A stretch of DNA of 64,000 nt, taken from the NCBI RefSeq assembly GCF_000341355.1, contig NC_020300.1, positions 1,419,501-1,483,500 on the forward strand. The letters run 5' to 3'. Below, piece by piece: positions 18,671 to 29,724 of the stretch. Position 1 is the stretch's first letter, and every line of letters begins with the position of its first letter. The notes below the pieces were generated by a model, which made no database searches, was not told where the DNA came from, and worked only from the letters and a program-made list of their open reading frames with translations. The position numbers and the translations under genes were made by a program. Origin of the DNA: Bartonella australis AUST/NH1. Its GTDB lineage: Bacteria; Pseudomonadota; Alphaproteobacteria; Rhizobiales; Rhizobiaceae.

Positions 18671-19702
18671 TTAACTGGGGGATTTTTCTTGCTCTTTTGT
18701 CCATTGCCCTAAGGCCGCTAGATGGTTCATCCGCGCGCGGTGACAAAAAGCTTTTTGTGCAGAAGCAATATTCTCTTTTTTCCCTCCCCACGCTTTCAAA
18801 GCGGCTGCTTGTAGTGCACGTCCGTAAGAAAAAGTTAATTTCCAAGGAAACGAACCTAAGGCATTCATAGCTGATAAATGGGCGGTTGCTTCTTCATCAG
18901 ACTGCCCCCCTGAAAGGAAAGCGATCCCTGGAACAGCAGAAGGAACAGTCTGTTTAAGAACACGAACCGTTTTTTCAGCTACTTCTTCAACAGAAGCGTG
19001 GCGCGCATCTTTTCCATCAATCACCATATTGGGTTTCAAAATCATACCTTCTAAAATGACGCGTGCCTCAAATAATTCTTCAAAAACTATTTTTAAGACG
19101 GCCTGCGTGACATCAAAGCAACGTGTTATTGAATGCCGGCGCGATTGACCATCCATCAACACTTCCGGCTCTACAATTGGTACAAGACCAACTTCCTGAC
19201 ACAAAGCAGCATAACGTGCTAAAGCTTGCGCATTCTGGCGTATGGCACCTCTCGTCGGTAAAGAATGTTCATCGATCGCGATAACTGCACGCCATTTAGC
19301 AAAACACGCGCCTAAAGCATCATACTCTTTCAAGCGCTCACGAAGACCATCCAAACCTTCTGTGATCGTTTCATGAGCAAAAGCCGACAATGGCTTAGCA
19401 CCTGTATCAACTTTAATTCCCGGCAAAGCACCCGCATCACGAATGAGATCTGTCAACATTGAGCCAGTTGACGCTTTTTGACGAATGGTTTCATCAAACA
19501 AAATGACGCCAGAAATGGCGCGCTCCATGGCTTCTTTTGTTGTGAAAAGCATTTCACGATAAGCGCGACGATTATCCTCACTTGATTCTAAACCGATAGT
19601 CTCAAAACGCTTTCCAATCGTAGCGGTACTTTCATCGGCTGCTAAAATACCTTTACCCGCTCTGACCAAAGAAAGCGCTCTATCTTCAAGACATTTATTC
19701 AT
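18671..19702 (-). CDS. fba: class I fructose-bisphosphate aldolase
   Basis: Interconverts fructose-1,6-bisphosphate and two triose phosphates by a Schiff-base mechanism. Motifs of the eukaryote-like class I enzyme are clear: GKGILAADES near residue 17, GVILFDETI near 65, VEPEVLMDG near 182, and the Schiff-base lysine in EGMILKPNMV near residue 224. The 343 residues are normal. It is last in the minus-strand order tkt-gap-pgk-fba and is convergent with tolB. Confidence 0.95.
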   Translation of the reverse strand: MNKCLEDRALSLVRAGKGILAADESTATIGKRFETIGLESSEDNRRAYREMLFTTKEAMERAISGVILFDETIRQKASTGSMLTDLIRDAGALPGIKVDTGAKPLSAFAHETITEGLDGLRERLKEYDALGACFAKWRAVIAIDEHSLPTRGAIRQNAQALARYAALCQEVGLVPIVEPEVLMDGQSRRHSITRCFDVTQAVLKIVFEELFEARVILEGMILKPNMVIDGKDARHASVEEVAEKTVRVLKQTVPSAVPGIAFLSGGQSDEEATAHLSAMNALGSFPWKLTFSYGRALQAAALKAWGGKKENIASAQKAFCHRARMNHLAALGQWTKEQEKSPS

Positions 19703-19845
19703 AAAAAGTTCCTCTTTTTTGGCTCAATTTCCATAAATAGGCGACTCACCCACATAATTCACCCCCCCTTATGCCCCGACCTTACATGAAAGCAAAAATG
19801 CGAGGAAGAACCTTTTTCTTTATCCCTAAAAAACTTTACTCTCCT

Positions 19846-21039
19846 TCAAGCCCGTATTAAAGCGAGAACGCCGGGAAGAACCTTACCCTCCATCCACTCT
19901 AAAAAAGCCCCACCTGCGGTTGAAAGATAAGTAAAATCACGGGCAACACCTGCGTGATTCAGCGCAAAAACCGTATCTCCTCCACCGGCAATCGACGTTA
20001 ATTGACCCCGCTTACTGCGCTCCGCTGCGTGGCGTGCAACAGCAACCGTCCCTCGATCAAAAGGAGGCATCTCGAAAACACCAAGCGGTCCATTCCAGAC
20101 CAGGGTCGCTGCCGTATCAATTGCCGCATTAATATGAGCGATGGAACGCGTACCAATATCCAAAATCATCCCTTCTTCAGGAAGTGATCCAATATCATAG
20201 AGACGATGTGGCGTCTCTTTTTCAAAACGGAACCCAACCATCGCATCCAAAGGTAAAAGGAGTTTACATTGGCTAAGACGCGCCTTTTCAATAATTTCTC
20301 TCGTTGTTTCAACGAGCGTGTGCTCACAGAATGATTTTCCGACACGGTAGCCTTGCGCCGCCAAAAAACTATTGGCCATGCCACCGCCGATCACCAAACT
20401 GTCAACTTTTTCAAGCAGATGATTCAGGACAAAAAGCTTACTCGAAACCTTAGCACCTCCCACAATGGCCATGACGGGACGCATTGGAGTGCAGAGTCCT
20501 TTTTTCAGAGCACATAATTCACGTTGCAGTGAACGTCCTGCGTAAGAGGGCAATAAATCTGTTATTGCCTCTACCGAGGTGTGGGCGCGATGAGAAACCG
20601 AAAATGCGTCGTTGACATAAAGATCACCCTGTTGCGCTAAAGCTTCGGCAAAAAAGCGATCGTTTTTTTCTTCACCTGGGTGGAAGCGTATATTTTCAAG
20701 CAAAAGGACCCCACCCTCTTGCAATTTCTCAATTGCATCACAAGCTGGTGCCCCAATACAATCTTCTGCAAAATAAACTTTTTGGCCTATTATTTCGGCG
20801 AGAACCCCAACAACTGGACGCAACGACAATTCGGGAACTCTCTGGCCTTTAGGGCGGCCACAATGGGAGAGGAGAATAAGTTTAGCGCCCCGTCTTTGCA
20901 ACTCAAGAAGAGTATCTTTGTGCCGCTCGATGCGCGTTTTATCGCACACCTCACCTTGTGACATTGGAACGTTAAAATCTACCCGCACAAGTACGCGTTT
21001 TCCAGCAACATCAGCGTCATCAAGCGTGCGAAACTTCAT
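19846..21039 (-). CDS. pgk: phosphoglycerate kinase
   Basis: Transfers phosphate from 1,3-bisphosphoglycerate to ADP. The N-terminal domain has VLVRVDFNVPM (residues 16-26) and LLSHCGRPKG; the C-terminal nucleotide domain has WNGPLGVFE and SIAGGGDT near residue 352. The length of 397 is typical. It is spaced 143 bases from fba and 227 bases from gap, so the genes may have partly separate promoters. Confidence 0.97.
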   Translation of the reverse strand: MKFRTLDDADVAGKRVLVRVDFNVPMSQGEVCDKTRIERHKDTLLELQRRGAKLILLSHCGRPKGQRVPELSLRPVVGVLAEIIGQKVYFAEDCIGAPACDAIEKLQEGGVLLLENIRFHPGEEKNDRFFAEALAQQGDLYVNDAFSVSHRAHTSVEAITDLLPSYAGRSLQRELCALKKGLCTPMRPVMAIVGGAKVSSKLFVLNHLLEKVDSLVIGGGMANSFLAAQGYRVGKSFCEHTLVETTREIIEKARLSQCKLLLPLDAMVGFRFEKETPHRLYDIGSLPEEGMILDIGTRSIAHINAAIDTAATLVWNGPLGVFEMPPFDRGTVAVARHAAERSKRGQLTSIAGGGDTVFALNHAGVARDFTYLSTAGGAFLEWMEGKVLPGVLALIRA

Positions 21040-21266
21040 CTCTGCTCTCTCTTTACTTCTGATTCTTCAGACTATTGCACCTACTCAAATCCCCCACTTA
21101 CACAAAAAAAGCCCCGCCTCTTTGCTCCCTATTCTGCCTTCTCCGCCTTGCAAAATATAAATTATTTCCGACTTTGACTCAGATATATTTTATACTCTTT
21201 ATTTTTAAAATAGTTAAGTCACTTTAACCTTTTTTCTGCGTGAGAAAATCCGGAGATTCTCCCCAT

Positions 21267-22277
21267 TTATAACGTCTTCGCAAAAGCCACAGCAGTATCA
21301 CTCATGCGATTTGAAAAACCCCATTCATTATCGTACCAAGCGAGAACCCGGCAAAATTTACCGTCGATCACTTTGGTTTGATCATTTTGGAAAATCGCCG
21401 AATGCGGGTCATGATTAAAATCGCTGCTCACGAGCTTTTCTTCTGTATAACCCAAAATCCCCTTAAGTGGGCCCTGAGCAGCTGCACAAATAGCAGTATT
21501 AATTTCTTCAATAGTTGTGGAACGATTTGCGGTAAAAGTCAAATCAATAACAGAAACATTAGGGGTTGGAACACGAATAGATACACCGTCCAACAAACCT
21601 TTTAATTCTGGCAAAACCAACCCAACCGCCTTGGCCGCGCCTGTTGACGTAGGGATCATAGAAAGAGCCGCAGCACGCGCACGATAAAGATCGCGATGCA
21701 GTGTGTCTAAGACAGGCTGGTCACCTGTATAAGAATGAACCGTCGTCATAAAGCCTTTTTCGATGCCAATGGTGTTATGGAGAACCTGTGCAATGGGTGC
21801 CAAACAATTTGTTGTACAGGAAGCATTTGAAACAACACGATGCTCTTTACTTAGTTCTTGGTGATTGACTCCGTAGACAACCGTTAAATCTGCACCTTCA
21901 GAAGGCGCGGAAACAAGGACGCGCTTTGCCCCCGCCTCTAAGTGAGCACTCGCCTTATCACGCGCGGTAAAAAGGCCTGTGCATTCTAGAACAATATCAA
22001 TATCCAATGCCTTCCACGGTAATTGTTTTGGATCACGCTCAGCTATAACCTGAACCAGCCCATAGCCTACTACATCAATAGCATCACCGATAACCTTAAC
22101 GTCCGAAGGAAAGCGTCCGTGTACTGAATCATAGCGCAATAAGTGGGCATTTGTTTCCACTGGTCCCAGATCATTAATAGCAACAACTTTGATATCTTGG
22201 CGCCCACTTTCCACAATGGCGCGCAAAATATTACGTCCAATACGGCCAAATCCATTAATCGCGACACGAACAGTCAT
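21267..22277 (-). CDS. gap: glyceraldehyde-3-phosphate dehydrogenase
   Basis: Oxidises glyceraldehyde-3-phosphate to 1,3-bisphosphoglycerate. The NAD-binding start [10 protein letters not shown], the catalytic Cys154 in [12 protein letters not shown] and the C-terminal [12 protein letters not shown] are all present. The 336-residue length is normal. Its ATG overlaps the tkt stop by four bases, so translation is probably coupled to tkt. Confidence 0.97.
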   Translation of the reverse strand: MTVRVAINGFGRIGRNILRAIVESGRQDIKVVAINDLGPVETNAHLLRYDSVHGRFPSDVKVIGDAIDVVGYGLVQVIAERDPKQLPWKALDIDIVLECTGLFTARDKASAHLEAGAKRVLVSAPSEGADLTVVYGVNHQELSKEHRVVSNASCTTNCLAPIAQVLHNTIGIEKGFMTTVHSYTGDQPVLDTLHRDLYRARAAALSMIPTSTGAAKAVGLVLPELKGLLDGVSIRVPTPNVSVIDLTFTANRSTTIEEINTAICAAAQGPLKGILGYTEEKLVSSDFNHDPHSAIFQNDQTKVIDGKFCRVLAWYDNEWGFSNRMSDTAVAFAKTL

Positions 22278-24280
22278 TTTGTCTCTTCCTTACTGATTTT
22301 TTCGAGCTTTTCCTCGACGCTAGCCACTACATTCTCACAAGTGATACCGAAATGCATATAAAGTTCGTCAATCGGCCCGCTTGCGCCAAACCCATTCATG
22401 CCAATAAATACCCCCTCAGAGCCAATGAATTGATCCCATCCTTGCCGGATGGCCGCTTCAATAGCGACCTTGATTGGTGCATTACCAATTAACGCTTGTT
22501 GATATGAGACAGATTGTTGCGAAAACAGCTCAAAACAAGGAACTGATACCACGCGTGTTGGGATACCTTTTTCTTCTAGCACACCGTGTGCTTTGATAGC
22601 AATTTGTACTTCCGAACCGGAGGCAAACAGAGTAACTTTTGCCTCATCACTCGCCATCAATAATTCGTAAGCACCGAGCGCGCATAAATTTTCTTCTTCA
22701 TAATCTTGGCGCAATGGAGGTAAATCCTGCCGACTTAAAGCCAAAGTAGAAGGTGTTTTGCGTGCTTTCAGAGCTAATTGCCAACATTCTACCGTCTCCA
22801 TTGCATCAGCAGGCCTGAAAACAAAATGATTAGGAATCGCGCGCAAAGCCGCTAAATGCTCCACCGGCTGATGAGTAGGACCATCTTCGCCGAGACCGAT
22901 TGAATCGTGAGTCATAACATAAATTACCCGCAAGCCCATCAAAGAAGACAAACGCATTGCGGGGCGCATATAGTCCGAAAAGCATAAAAAAGTTCCACCA
23001 TAAGGAATAAAACCGCCGTAAAGAGCGAGACCATTCATTATAGCGCCCATAGCGTGCTCGCGAATCCCATAATGCAGATAGCGCCCTGAAAAATCACGTG
23101 CGGAGATTGTACGCATTTGACTCGTTTTTGTATTATTAGACCCTGTAAGATCAGCAGAACCACCGATAGTTTCCACGACAACCTCGTTAATGACATTGAG
23201 GGCCATTTCAGAAGCTTTACGCGTCGCGACAAAAGGAGCCTCTGCGGCTAATTGCTCTTTGTAATCATCAATAATGCTGTCAAAGTTCCCTGCGAGATCA
23301 CCCCGCATTAATCGTTCAAACTCGACGCGCTCCGACATAGGGAAAGTGGCAAATTTTTCTTCCCATTCTTGCCGTTTTTTAGCGGCATTAAGGCCCGCTA
23401 GACGCCAACAATCGAGGATATCAGCTGGAACTACAAAAGGTTTCGCACTCCACGCAAGAGCTTTACGCGTTTCAGCGATCTCTTTCGCCCCCAAAGGAGA
23501 TCCATGAACTTTATTGGTCCCCCCTTTATTTGGCGCTCCAAAGCCGATGGTCGTTTTACACGCGATAAATGTTGGTTTATCGGAAAATTGTGCAGTTTCG
23601 ATAGCGCGTTCCAGCGCCGCTTGATTATGGCCACTCACTTTGATTGTATTCCAACCAGAGGCTTTAAAACGCGCAATCTGATCTGTACTATCTACCAGAG
23701 AAATAGCACCATCGATTGAAATATCATTATTGTCCCACAACACAATCAGCTTATTCAGTTTTAAGTGCCCGGCGAGTGAAATCGCTTCTTGGGCGATTCC
23801 TTCCATTAAGCACCCATCTCCTACCAGTGCATAAGTGTAATGGTTAATCAGATCGCCAAAACGCGCATTTTGCAAACGCTCACCGAGCGCCATTCCTACG
23901 GCGTTGGCTAATCCTTGCCCAAGTGGTCCAGTCGTTGTTTCTACCCCTGCTGCGTGTCCATATTCTGGATGGCCCGCAACTCTGGACCCTATCTGGCGAA
24001 AATTGCGAAGATCCTCGAGAGAGATGTCTTCGTAGCCAGAAAGATACATCACGGCATAAAGCAACATAGACCCGTGTCCCGCCGATAAAATAAAGCGATC
24101 ACGATTAGGCCAATGAGGATTTTTGGGGTCATGAGCTAAAAATTTTGTGTAGAGAACAGTGGCAATATCTGCTGCCCCCATCGGCAAACCAGGATGACCA
24201 GAGTTTGCTTTCTCAATCGCATCAATAGCAAGAAAACGGATAGCATTGGCCATCTGATTCTGTTGTTCGGTATTCGTCAT
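22274..24280 (-). CDS. tkt: transketolase
   Basis: Thiamine-diphosphate enzyme moving two-carbon units in the pentose phosphate pathway. Landmarks are SGHPGLPMG near residue 25, the cofactor motif GDGCLMEG near 158, and [14 protein letters not shown] near 467. The frame is open further upstream, but [10 protein letters not shown] at 24280 is the standard start and gives 668 residues. It is the first gene of the tkt-gap-pgk-fba group, a layout known from rhizobia and Brucella. Confidence 0.96.
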   Translation of the reverse strand: MTNTEQQNQMANAIRFLAIDAIEKANSGHPGLPMGAADIATVLYTKFLAHDPKNPHWPNRDRFILSAGHGSMLLYAVMYLSGYEDISLEDLRNFRQIGSRVAGHPEYGHAAGVETTTGPLGQGLANAVGMALGERLQNARFGDLINHYTYALVGDGCLMEGIAQEAISLAGHLKLNKLIVLWDNNDISIDGAISLVDSTDQIARFKASGWNTIKVSGHNQAALERAIETAQFSDKPTFIACKTTIGFGAPNKGGTNKVHGSPLGAKEIAETRKALAWSAKPFVVPADILDCWRLAGLNAAKKRQEWEEKFATFPMSERVEFERLMRGDLAGNFDSIIDDYKEQLAAEAPFVATRKASEMALNVINEVVVETIGGSADLTGSNNTKTSQMRTISARDFSGRYLHYGIREHAMGAIMNGLALYGGFIPYGGTFLCFSDYMRPAMRLSSLMGLRVIYVMTHDSIGLGEDGPTHQPVEHLAALRAIPNHFVFRPADAMETVECWQLALKARKTPSTLALSRQDLPPLRQDYEEENLCALGAYELLMASDEAKVTLFASGSEVQIAIKAHGVLEEKGIPTRVVSVPCFELFSQQSVSYQQALIGNAPIKVAIEAAIRQGWDQFIGSEGVFIGMNGFGASGPIDELYMHFGITCENVVASVEEKLEKISKEETK

Positions 24281-24589
24281 AAATGATAAACCACTTTCAT
24301 TAAGTCCATTACTTTTGTTTACCCTGTTCCCTCTTGAGCACGTAGGAGGCTCTATTATAGTGCGACAGAAACTACCCATGCATAATTTTTGTGACCACCT
24401 GATGAGTTTTTTCTTGCATTTCGCACATACCATTTATGCTAACAATATCAAAAAATCTAGCTTTTAATACACAACAATCCCCTGCTTTGCTTGCTAAAAT
24501 ATCCTACATATTTAAAAATGAATTATATGCAAAAAAAGAAAATGAGTGATTCGTTTTTATACAAAAGACCGATAAAGGATAAAACCGCC

Positions 24590-24865
24590 ATGGACCAGGA
24601 GACCGCTGTTCTGCCAAAAGCTCTAGAGCAACTGGAAAAAGCACTCAGAAACTTAGAAATTACCATTATCAACCGCAATGCTGTCATTGATAAAAATAAC
24701 GAATGGGAAGAAGAAATTCAGCGGCTGAACGCTGATCGTGGTCGCCTTGCCCAAGCACTTGATAAAACTGAAGCACACGCTGAACGACTGGAAGCAGTTA
24801 ATAAAGAAGTTTCTAAACGGCTAATTAAAGCTATGGAAGCAATTCGTATTGTAATTGATAGGTGA
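24590..24865 (+). CDS. DUF4164 coiled-coil protein
   Basis: Small predicted coiled-coil protein regularly found just before zapA in rhizobia. The C-terminal half, with NADRGRLAQALDKTEAHAER and VNKEVSKRLIKAMEAIR, is the conserved part. Function is unknown; the link with zapA suggests a cell-division role. The frame reaches back to 24491, but the ATG at 24590 gives 91 residues in line with homologues. The ZapA gene begins 12 bases after its stop. Confidence 0.8.
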   Translation: MDQETAVLPKALEQLEKALRNLEITIINRNAVIDKNNEWEEEIQRLNADRGRLAQALDKTEAHAERLEAVNKEVSKRLIKAMEAIRIVIDR

Positions 24866-24877
24866 AGGTTTAAACAG

Positions 24878-25267
24878 ATGGAGACTATTCCCGTTACGAT
24901 TGATGGTAAAGTTTATCGTATGGCCTGCGACGAAGGGCAAGAACATTATCTCACCGAGCTTGCAGCCCAATTAGATCAGTATATCACTCATTTGAAAAAA
25001 AATTTCGGAGAAATCGGTGATCATCGTTTATCTGTGATGGCCGGCATTATGATCATAGATGAAATGGAAGAAATAAAACGAGAACACAAAAAGCTTAAGG
25101 AAAGCTACACGACTCTTTTGCGTCAAAATGATGAAAGAGACCGCGTCGTGAGTAAGATCGTTCAAGAAACAACCCAACGAATCGAAAAGCTCACGAAGCA
25201 ATTACTTAAAGACGATCAAGCTAATAGTACTCCGCAGGAAGAAGATAAGGCGGAGACCTCGCAATAA
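24878..25267 (+). CDS. zapA: cell division protein ZapA
   Basis: FtsZ-ring stabiliser. The N-terminal globular part carries VTIDGKVYRMACDEGQEHYL, the family hallmark, followed by a long coiled coil (about residues 60-115). The 129 residues are typical for alphaproteobacteria. It is paired with the DUF4164 gene. In many genomes the next gene is 5-formyltetrahydrofolate cyclo-ligase; here a convergent pyk follows instead. Confidence 0.9.
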   Translation: METIPVTIDGKVYRMACDEGQEHYLTELAAQLDQYITHLKKNFGEIGDHRLSVMAGIMIIDEMEEIKREHKKLKESYTTLLRQNDERDRVVSKIVQETTQRIEKLTKQLLKDDQANSTPQEEDKAETSQ

Positions 25268-25382
25268 TTGTTAAAAGATAGCAGATTTAAATGTCAAAGA
25301 ATTTTGCGAGAACGACAGCCACAGCGAAAATGCTGAATCTCTTTTCAGAAAAATAAAGGGGCGAGAGTCCTTCCGCGTTCTT

Positions 25383-26819
25383 TCACACGCCCTTCATTCC
25401 ATCTTTAGAAACAGCGGCGATACGCAATAAATTTGTGGCACCTGGCGTTCCAAGCGGGACTCCGGCCGTCACAATAAACCGGTCACCTCCCCGGCAAAAT
25501 CCTTCCCGAAAAGCGATCGCAGCGGCCCTATTGACCATATCATCTAAACTACGTGCATCTTCTGTCACGACACAATGAAGCCCCCAAACTAAAGCCAACC
25601 GCCGTGCTGTTTTCACAATGGGCGACAAAGCAATAATCGGTCGGTTTGGGCGTTCCCGCGATGTCCGTACACCCGTCGCACCTGAAGCAGTATAAGCCAC
25701 AATAGCTGTTAATTGGAGTGTTTCAGCGATCTGACGCGCTGCAAGAGCAATTGCATCTGCTCCTGTCGACTCTGGCACAGGATGCTGTGCACTGACCATT
25801 GCTGCATAAGTGCGATCTTGTTCAATTTGCCGCGCGATCCTATCCATCATGAGCACAGCCTCTTCAGGATAAAGGCCAGACGCTGATTCAGCCGACAACA
25901 TTATTGCATCTGTCCCCGCATAAACCGCTGTAGCAACATCGGAAACTTCTGCTCTTGTGGGAACGGACGCTGTTATCATTGATTCAAGCATTTGTGTAGC
26001 AACCACGACGGGCTTCCCCGCTGAACGACACGCTTTTATAAGCTCCATCTGAATAGCTGGAACCCTCTCTAGCGGTAATTCTACCCCGAGATCTCCACGC
26101 GCAATCATAATGCCATCTGCAACATCAATAATCTTTTCTATGTGCTCCAAAGCCTGGGGCTTTTCGATTTTAGCCATCAATGATACCCTGCCTTGCGTCA
26201 CCTCACGAACCGCTACGATATCTTCTGAACATTGGATAAAAGAAAGCGCTATCCAATCAATCTCCTGCTCTAAAATAGCTAAAAGATCAGCGTGATCCTT
26301 TGGCGTCATCGTCCCAAAGGGCAAGATTGTATCAGGAAGACTTATTCCTTTTCGGTCGGAAATATGGGTTCCAGCAATCACACGGCACTGGAGAGAATGA
26401 CCATCGCAAACCTCAGCGCGCAATTCGAGCTTACCGTCATTAATCAATAATCGATCACCCGGTTTAACAGCAGATAAAATTTCTTTGTGAGGCAAAAAAA
26501 CACGCTTTGCATCACCGGGCATATCGCAATCATCTAAGGTGAAACTTTGCCCAACTACCAAATTTTCTTGGCCACGAGCAAAGCAGCCAACACGCAATTT
26601 TGGACCTTGCAGATCTGCTAAAATACCAATCGGCCGATTTACGGCTTTTTCTATAGCCCGTATTCGCCTCACTAAATCACACATCGTTGCATGATCAGTA
26701 TGGCTCATATTAAGGCGAAACACATCCGCCCCTGCGTTAAAAAGCTTTTCAATCATTGAAGATGAAAAAGAAGAAGGACCAAGAGTAGCAACGATTTTTA
26801 CTTTACGTGCACGTTTCAC
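25383..26819 (-). CDS. pyk: pyruvate kinase
   Basis: Makes ATP and pyruvate from phosphoenolpyruvate. The barrel begins KIVATLGPSS, with the substrate-binding RLNMSH, the catalytic lysine in SLMAKIEKPQAL and the signature IMIARGDLGVELPLE near residue 240. The start is a GTG at 26817-26819 overlapping the stop of the upstream DUF1036 gene (GTGA), so the two are translationally coupled. The resulting 478 residues fit the family. Confidence 0.95.
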   Translation of the reverse strand: MKRARKVKIVATLGPSSFSSSMIEKLFNAGADVFRLNMSHTDHATMCDLVRRIRAIEKAVNRPIGILADLQGPKLRVGCFARGQENLVVGQSFTLDDCDMPGDAKRVFLPHKEILSAVKPGDRLLINDGKLELRAEVCDGHSLQCRVIAGTHISDRKGISLPDTILPFGTMTPKDHADLLAILEQEIDWIALSFIQCSEDIVAVREVTQGRVSLMAKIEKPQALEHIEKIIDVADGIMIARGDLGVELPLERVPAIQMELIKACRSAGKPVVVATQMLESMITASVPTRAEVSDVATAVYAGTDAIMLSAESASGLYPEEAVLMMDRIARQIEQDRTYAAMVSAQHPVPESTGADAIALAARQIAETLQLTAIVAYTASGATGVRTSRERPNRPIIALSPIVKTARRLALVWGLHCVVTEDARSLDDMVNRAAAIAFREGFCRGGDRFIVTAGVPLGTPGATNLLRIAAVSKDGMKGV

Positions 26820-27388
26820 GGTGATGGCACTCCTAAAAGAGTAGAACCACGGGAAAGCCGTGATAGGGCCCTTGGGACAATAGGACTTTGCGGAGGTGGA
26901 TTTGCAGACCAAGAGGCATCTGTTAACTGTATTGTCCAGCTCGTTTGACCACCTGTATCAATTTCCTTAAACTCAACTTTTTGAAATCCTCTAGCGAAAC
27001 AATCATGAACCCCTTCAATCATAAATTGGCTGTCTTGCACACACATAGCCACGGATCCAGGCCAATAGCCTTTTTTTTGAGCATCTTCAGCGTAAAAATA
27101 ATAAAATCGCGATGAAAGGGGCCCATCAATCAAAGTTTTACATTCTGTTGTCGGAATGACCCACCACCCCTCACTCACCCAACCTGAAGGCGTGCGATAA
27201 CCAAGGGCAACGCCAACTGACCTTTGGGTTTCATTACAAACCCGAAAGTCAGCTTTCGCAAAACCGGCAATCTGAAATGAAAAAAGGACGCTTAAAAGAA
27301 AAATAGCGAAAGCCCTCTGAAATGTCTTCGCCCATTTTTTAATAATCACGAGCTCAATTTTACGACAAAAGCCACTCAAATAAAACAT
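26816..27388 (-). CDS. DUF1036 exported protein
   Basis: Predicted periplasmic or membrane-attached protein of unknown function. A hydrophobic segment (AFAIFLLSVLFSFQIAGFAKA) is followed by the DUF1036 domain, with FRVCNETQRSVGVALGYR, GWVSEGWWVIP and RFYYFYAEDA; its conserved cysteines may form disulfides. A Ser/Pro/Arg-rich tail ends the protein. The ATG at 27388 is preceded by AAGGA, a better start than the ATG at 27421. Coupling to pyk by GTGA overlap is shared with rhizobia. Confidence 0.83.
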   Translation of the reverse strand: MFYLSGFCRKIELVIIKKWAKTFQRAFAIFLLSVLFSFQIAGFAKADFRVCNETQRSVGVALGYRTPSGWVSEGWWVIPTTECKTLIDGPLSSRFYYFYAEDAQKKGYWPGSVAMCVQDSQFMIEGVHDCFARGFQKVEFKEIDTGGQTSWTIQLTDASWSANPPPQSPIVPRALSRLSRGSTLLGVPSP

Positions 27389-27626
27389 GCATTCCTTCTC
27401 TTCTTTTTGCATCTGGAACATTTAAGCGTGGCGCGTTGTCTCGCTACTCTTTGTGCGCCTCCCCGTCACTATTTTGCTAATAGACACGCTTTATATATAA
27501 TTAATTTAAACTCAATCTGTGAAAAAAAAACGAAAATCTTGACTTTGCATCTGTTTTTCAGGAATCTCCAACATAGTTATCTATCAAAAAGAACCAGCTT
27601 ACAACAGACAACCCGGAGAAAATACA

Positions 27627-27884
27627 ATGAGCGATATGATTGATCAAACACAATCTATATCCGTAAACCAACTGCGTGCTTTTATTGAACGTATTGAACG
27701 GCTAGAAGAAGAAAAAAAAACAATTTCTGATGACATTAGAGACGTTTACACTGAACTTAAAGGATCGGGTTTTGATGGTAAAGCTGTGCGCAATATCGTA
27801 CGGTTACGCAAAAAAGAAGACCATGAACGGATCGAAGAAGAAGCTATCATTCAGCTCTATAAAAATGCGCTTGGCATGAATTAA
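27627..27884 (+). CDS. gapR: nucleoid-associated protein GapR (DUF2312)
   Basis: DNA-binding protein that tracks overtwisted DNA ahead of polymerases in alphaproteobacteria. The 85 residues match closely: [17 protein letters not shown], then [20 protein letters not shown] and IVRLRKK. The N-terminal half is a coiled coil and the C-terminal half holds the basic DNA-contact residues. A GGAGA lies before the ATG. It is convergent with the ABC-F gene, with only 16 bases between stops. Confidence 0.94.
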   Translation: MSDMIDQTQSISVNQLRAFIERIERLEEEKKTISDDIRDVYTELKGSGFDGKAVRNIVRLRKKEDHERIEEEAIIQLYKNALGMN

Positions 27885-27900
27885 TTCGAATCAGAATACA

Positions 27901-29724
27901 CTAATTTGGACACGTTTCCCCTTCTATTTCTTCGCGCAAAATTTCGAGTGTAAACCATTTTTCTTCTTTTTGTGCGCACAGTTTTCGCTTCTCTTCGAGC
28001 GTTGTGGATAAATGCTCAAAGCGAGTTTTGTCGCGGCTATAGAGTGACGGGTCGGATAATTCTTTTTCAATTATTTTGATTTCATCCTGCAAAAGAGCAA
28101 TTTGTTCAGGCAGTTTTTCGAGTTCATAAACCTGTTTATAAGATAATTTGCGCGGTGTTGTTTTGTTTTGCGCAGCTATTTGTTTCACAGGATCACGCTT
28201 ATAAGGCTTCGGATTTTCTTTACGCTGTGAAAGTGCAACTTGCTTTCTTTGCGCCATCATATCGCTATAGCCGCCTGCGTACAAAATCCAGAAACCGTCT
28301 CCTTGGGGGACAAGCATATGAGTTACTGTACGGTCTAAAAAATCCCTATCATGGCTAACCAACAGAAGTGTCCCTGCAAAATCAGCGATAAATTCTTGCA
28401 ATAAATCCAATGTTTCCATATCAAGATCATTGGTCGGTTCGTCCAAAATCAACAGATTTGCAGGTTGCGATAGGAGCTTCGCCAATATTAAACGCGCTCT
28501 TTCCCCACCCGACAATTCTTTAAGTGGAGTTCGTGCTTGTTCGGGCGAAAATAAAAAATCCTTCATATAAGAAACAACGTGCTTTTCCTGACCATTGACC
28601 AGCAAACTGTCAGCCCTTCCACCCGTTAAATAATGCGCTAAAGTTTCTTCTTCATTTAAAGTACGCTGTTGATCGAGCAGCGCGGTCGTTAAATTATATC
28701 CATATTTAATCGTCCCACTATCGGGTGGTTCTTGGCCGGTCAAAACGGATAACAAAGTTGTTTTGCCTACGCCATTCGGACCTATGATACCAAGCTTATC
28801 ACCACGCTGAAGCCTCAAAGACAAGTCTTTTACAATGATACGATCACCATAAGATTTTGAAATTCGTTTAGCTTCAAGCACCAATTGCCCTAAATCTTGA
28901 CTTTTAGCGGCTTCCAAGTGCACATTTCCGGTTGGACCTATATAAGTTTGATGCGATTGTCTTAGTTCTTTTAAAACACCCAAGCGTCGTACATTACGTT
29001 TTCGCCGCGCTGTGACTCCGTAGCGTAGCCAATGTTCTTCGCGCTTAATCTGGCGATCTAATTTATGTTGGTTGCAGGCTTCCTCTTCTAGGACTTTATC
29101 GCGCCACTTTTCAAATTCGCTGAAACGCTTTTCCAGTCTTTTTAACGTACCACGATCAAGCCATGCTATTGAACGCGTCACCGTCTCCAAAAACCGCCTA
29201 TCATGTGAAATGACCACAATCGCTGCATTTAAAGAACATAAGGTACTTTCAAGCCATTCAATTGCTGGTAAATCAAGATGATTGGTTGGTTCATCCAACA
29301 GGAGGATATCTGGTCTTGCAGCGATAGCCCGTAATAAAGAAACACGCCGCTTTTCCCCACCAGAAAGCTTTGCCACTTTTTCAGTACCCGAAAAACCGAG
29401 CGTTCCGAAGAGTGTCTTGACCCATTGCGTATCAGGCGCATCATCTAGCCCAGCTTCCACGTAAGTGCTGATATCGTCAAAGCCCGACAAATCAGGGTTT
29501 TGCGGCACATAACGCACTGTAGCCCGAGGATGGCGAAAAATTTCGCCTTCACTCGGTTCTATAAATCCCGCTGCAACTTTTAAAAGTGTTGATTTTCCAC
29601 ATCCATTACGACCAACAAGTGCGATGCGCTCCCCTTGTCTCACCGATAAATGAACTTGATTGAGCAAGGGAACAGTCCCAAAAGTTAAGGAAATACGATC
29701 AAGCTGCAGATGCGGTATTGCCAT
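27901..29724 (-). CDS. uup: ABC-F ATPase, Uup-like
   Basis: Soluble protein with two ABC ATPase domains and no membrane part; the ABC-F family acts on the ribosome. Walker A motifs are GRNGCGKST near residue 40 and GPNGVGKTT near 335. Signatures are LSGGEKRR and LSGGERAR, with Walker B LLLDEPTNHLD and LILDEPTNDLD. A charged C-terminal coiled coil (about residues 540-605) fits Uup rather than EttA. The ATG at 29724 shares one base with the stop of the upstream lipoprotein gene (TGATG), indicating coupling. Confidence 0.92.
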   Translation of the reverse strand: MAIPHLQLDRISLTFGTVPLLNQVHLSVRQGERIALVGRNGCGKSTLLKVAAGFIEPSEGEIFRHPRATVRYVPQNPDLSGFDDISTYVEAGLDDAPDTQWVKTLFGTLGFSGTEKVAKLSGGEKRRVSLLRAIAARPDILLLDEPTNHLDLPAIEWLESTLCSLNAAIVVISHDRRFLETVTRSIAWLDRGTLKRLEKRFSEFEKWRDKVLEEEACNQHKLDRQIKREEHWLRYGVTARRKRNVRRLGVLKELRQSHQTYIGPTGNVHLEAAKSQDLGQLVLEAKRISKSYGDRIIVKDLSLRLQRGDKLGIIGPNGVGKTTLLSVLTGQEPPDSGTIKYGYNLTTALLDQQRTLNEEETLAHYLTGGRADSLLVNGQEKHVVSYMKDFLFSPEQARTPLKELSGGERARLILAKLLSQPANLLILDEPTNDLDMETLDLLQEFIADFAGTLLLVSHDRDFLDRTVTHMLVPQGDGFWILYAGGYSDMMAQRKQVALSQRKENPKPYKRDPVKQIAAQNKTTPRKLSYKQVYELEKLPEQIALLQDEIKIIEKELSDPSLYSRDKTRFEHLSTTLEEKRKLCAQKEEKWFTLEILREEIEGETCPN

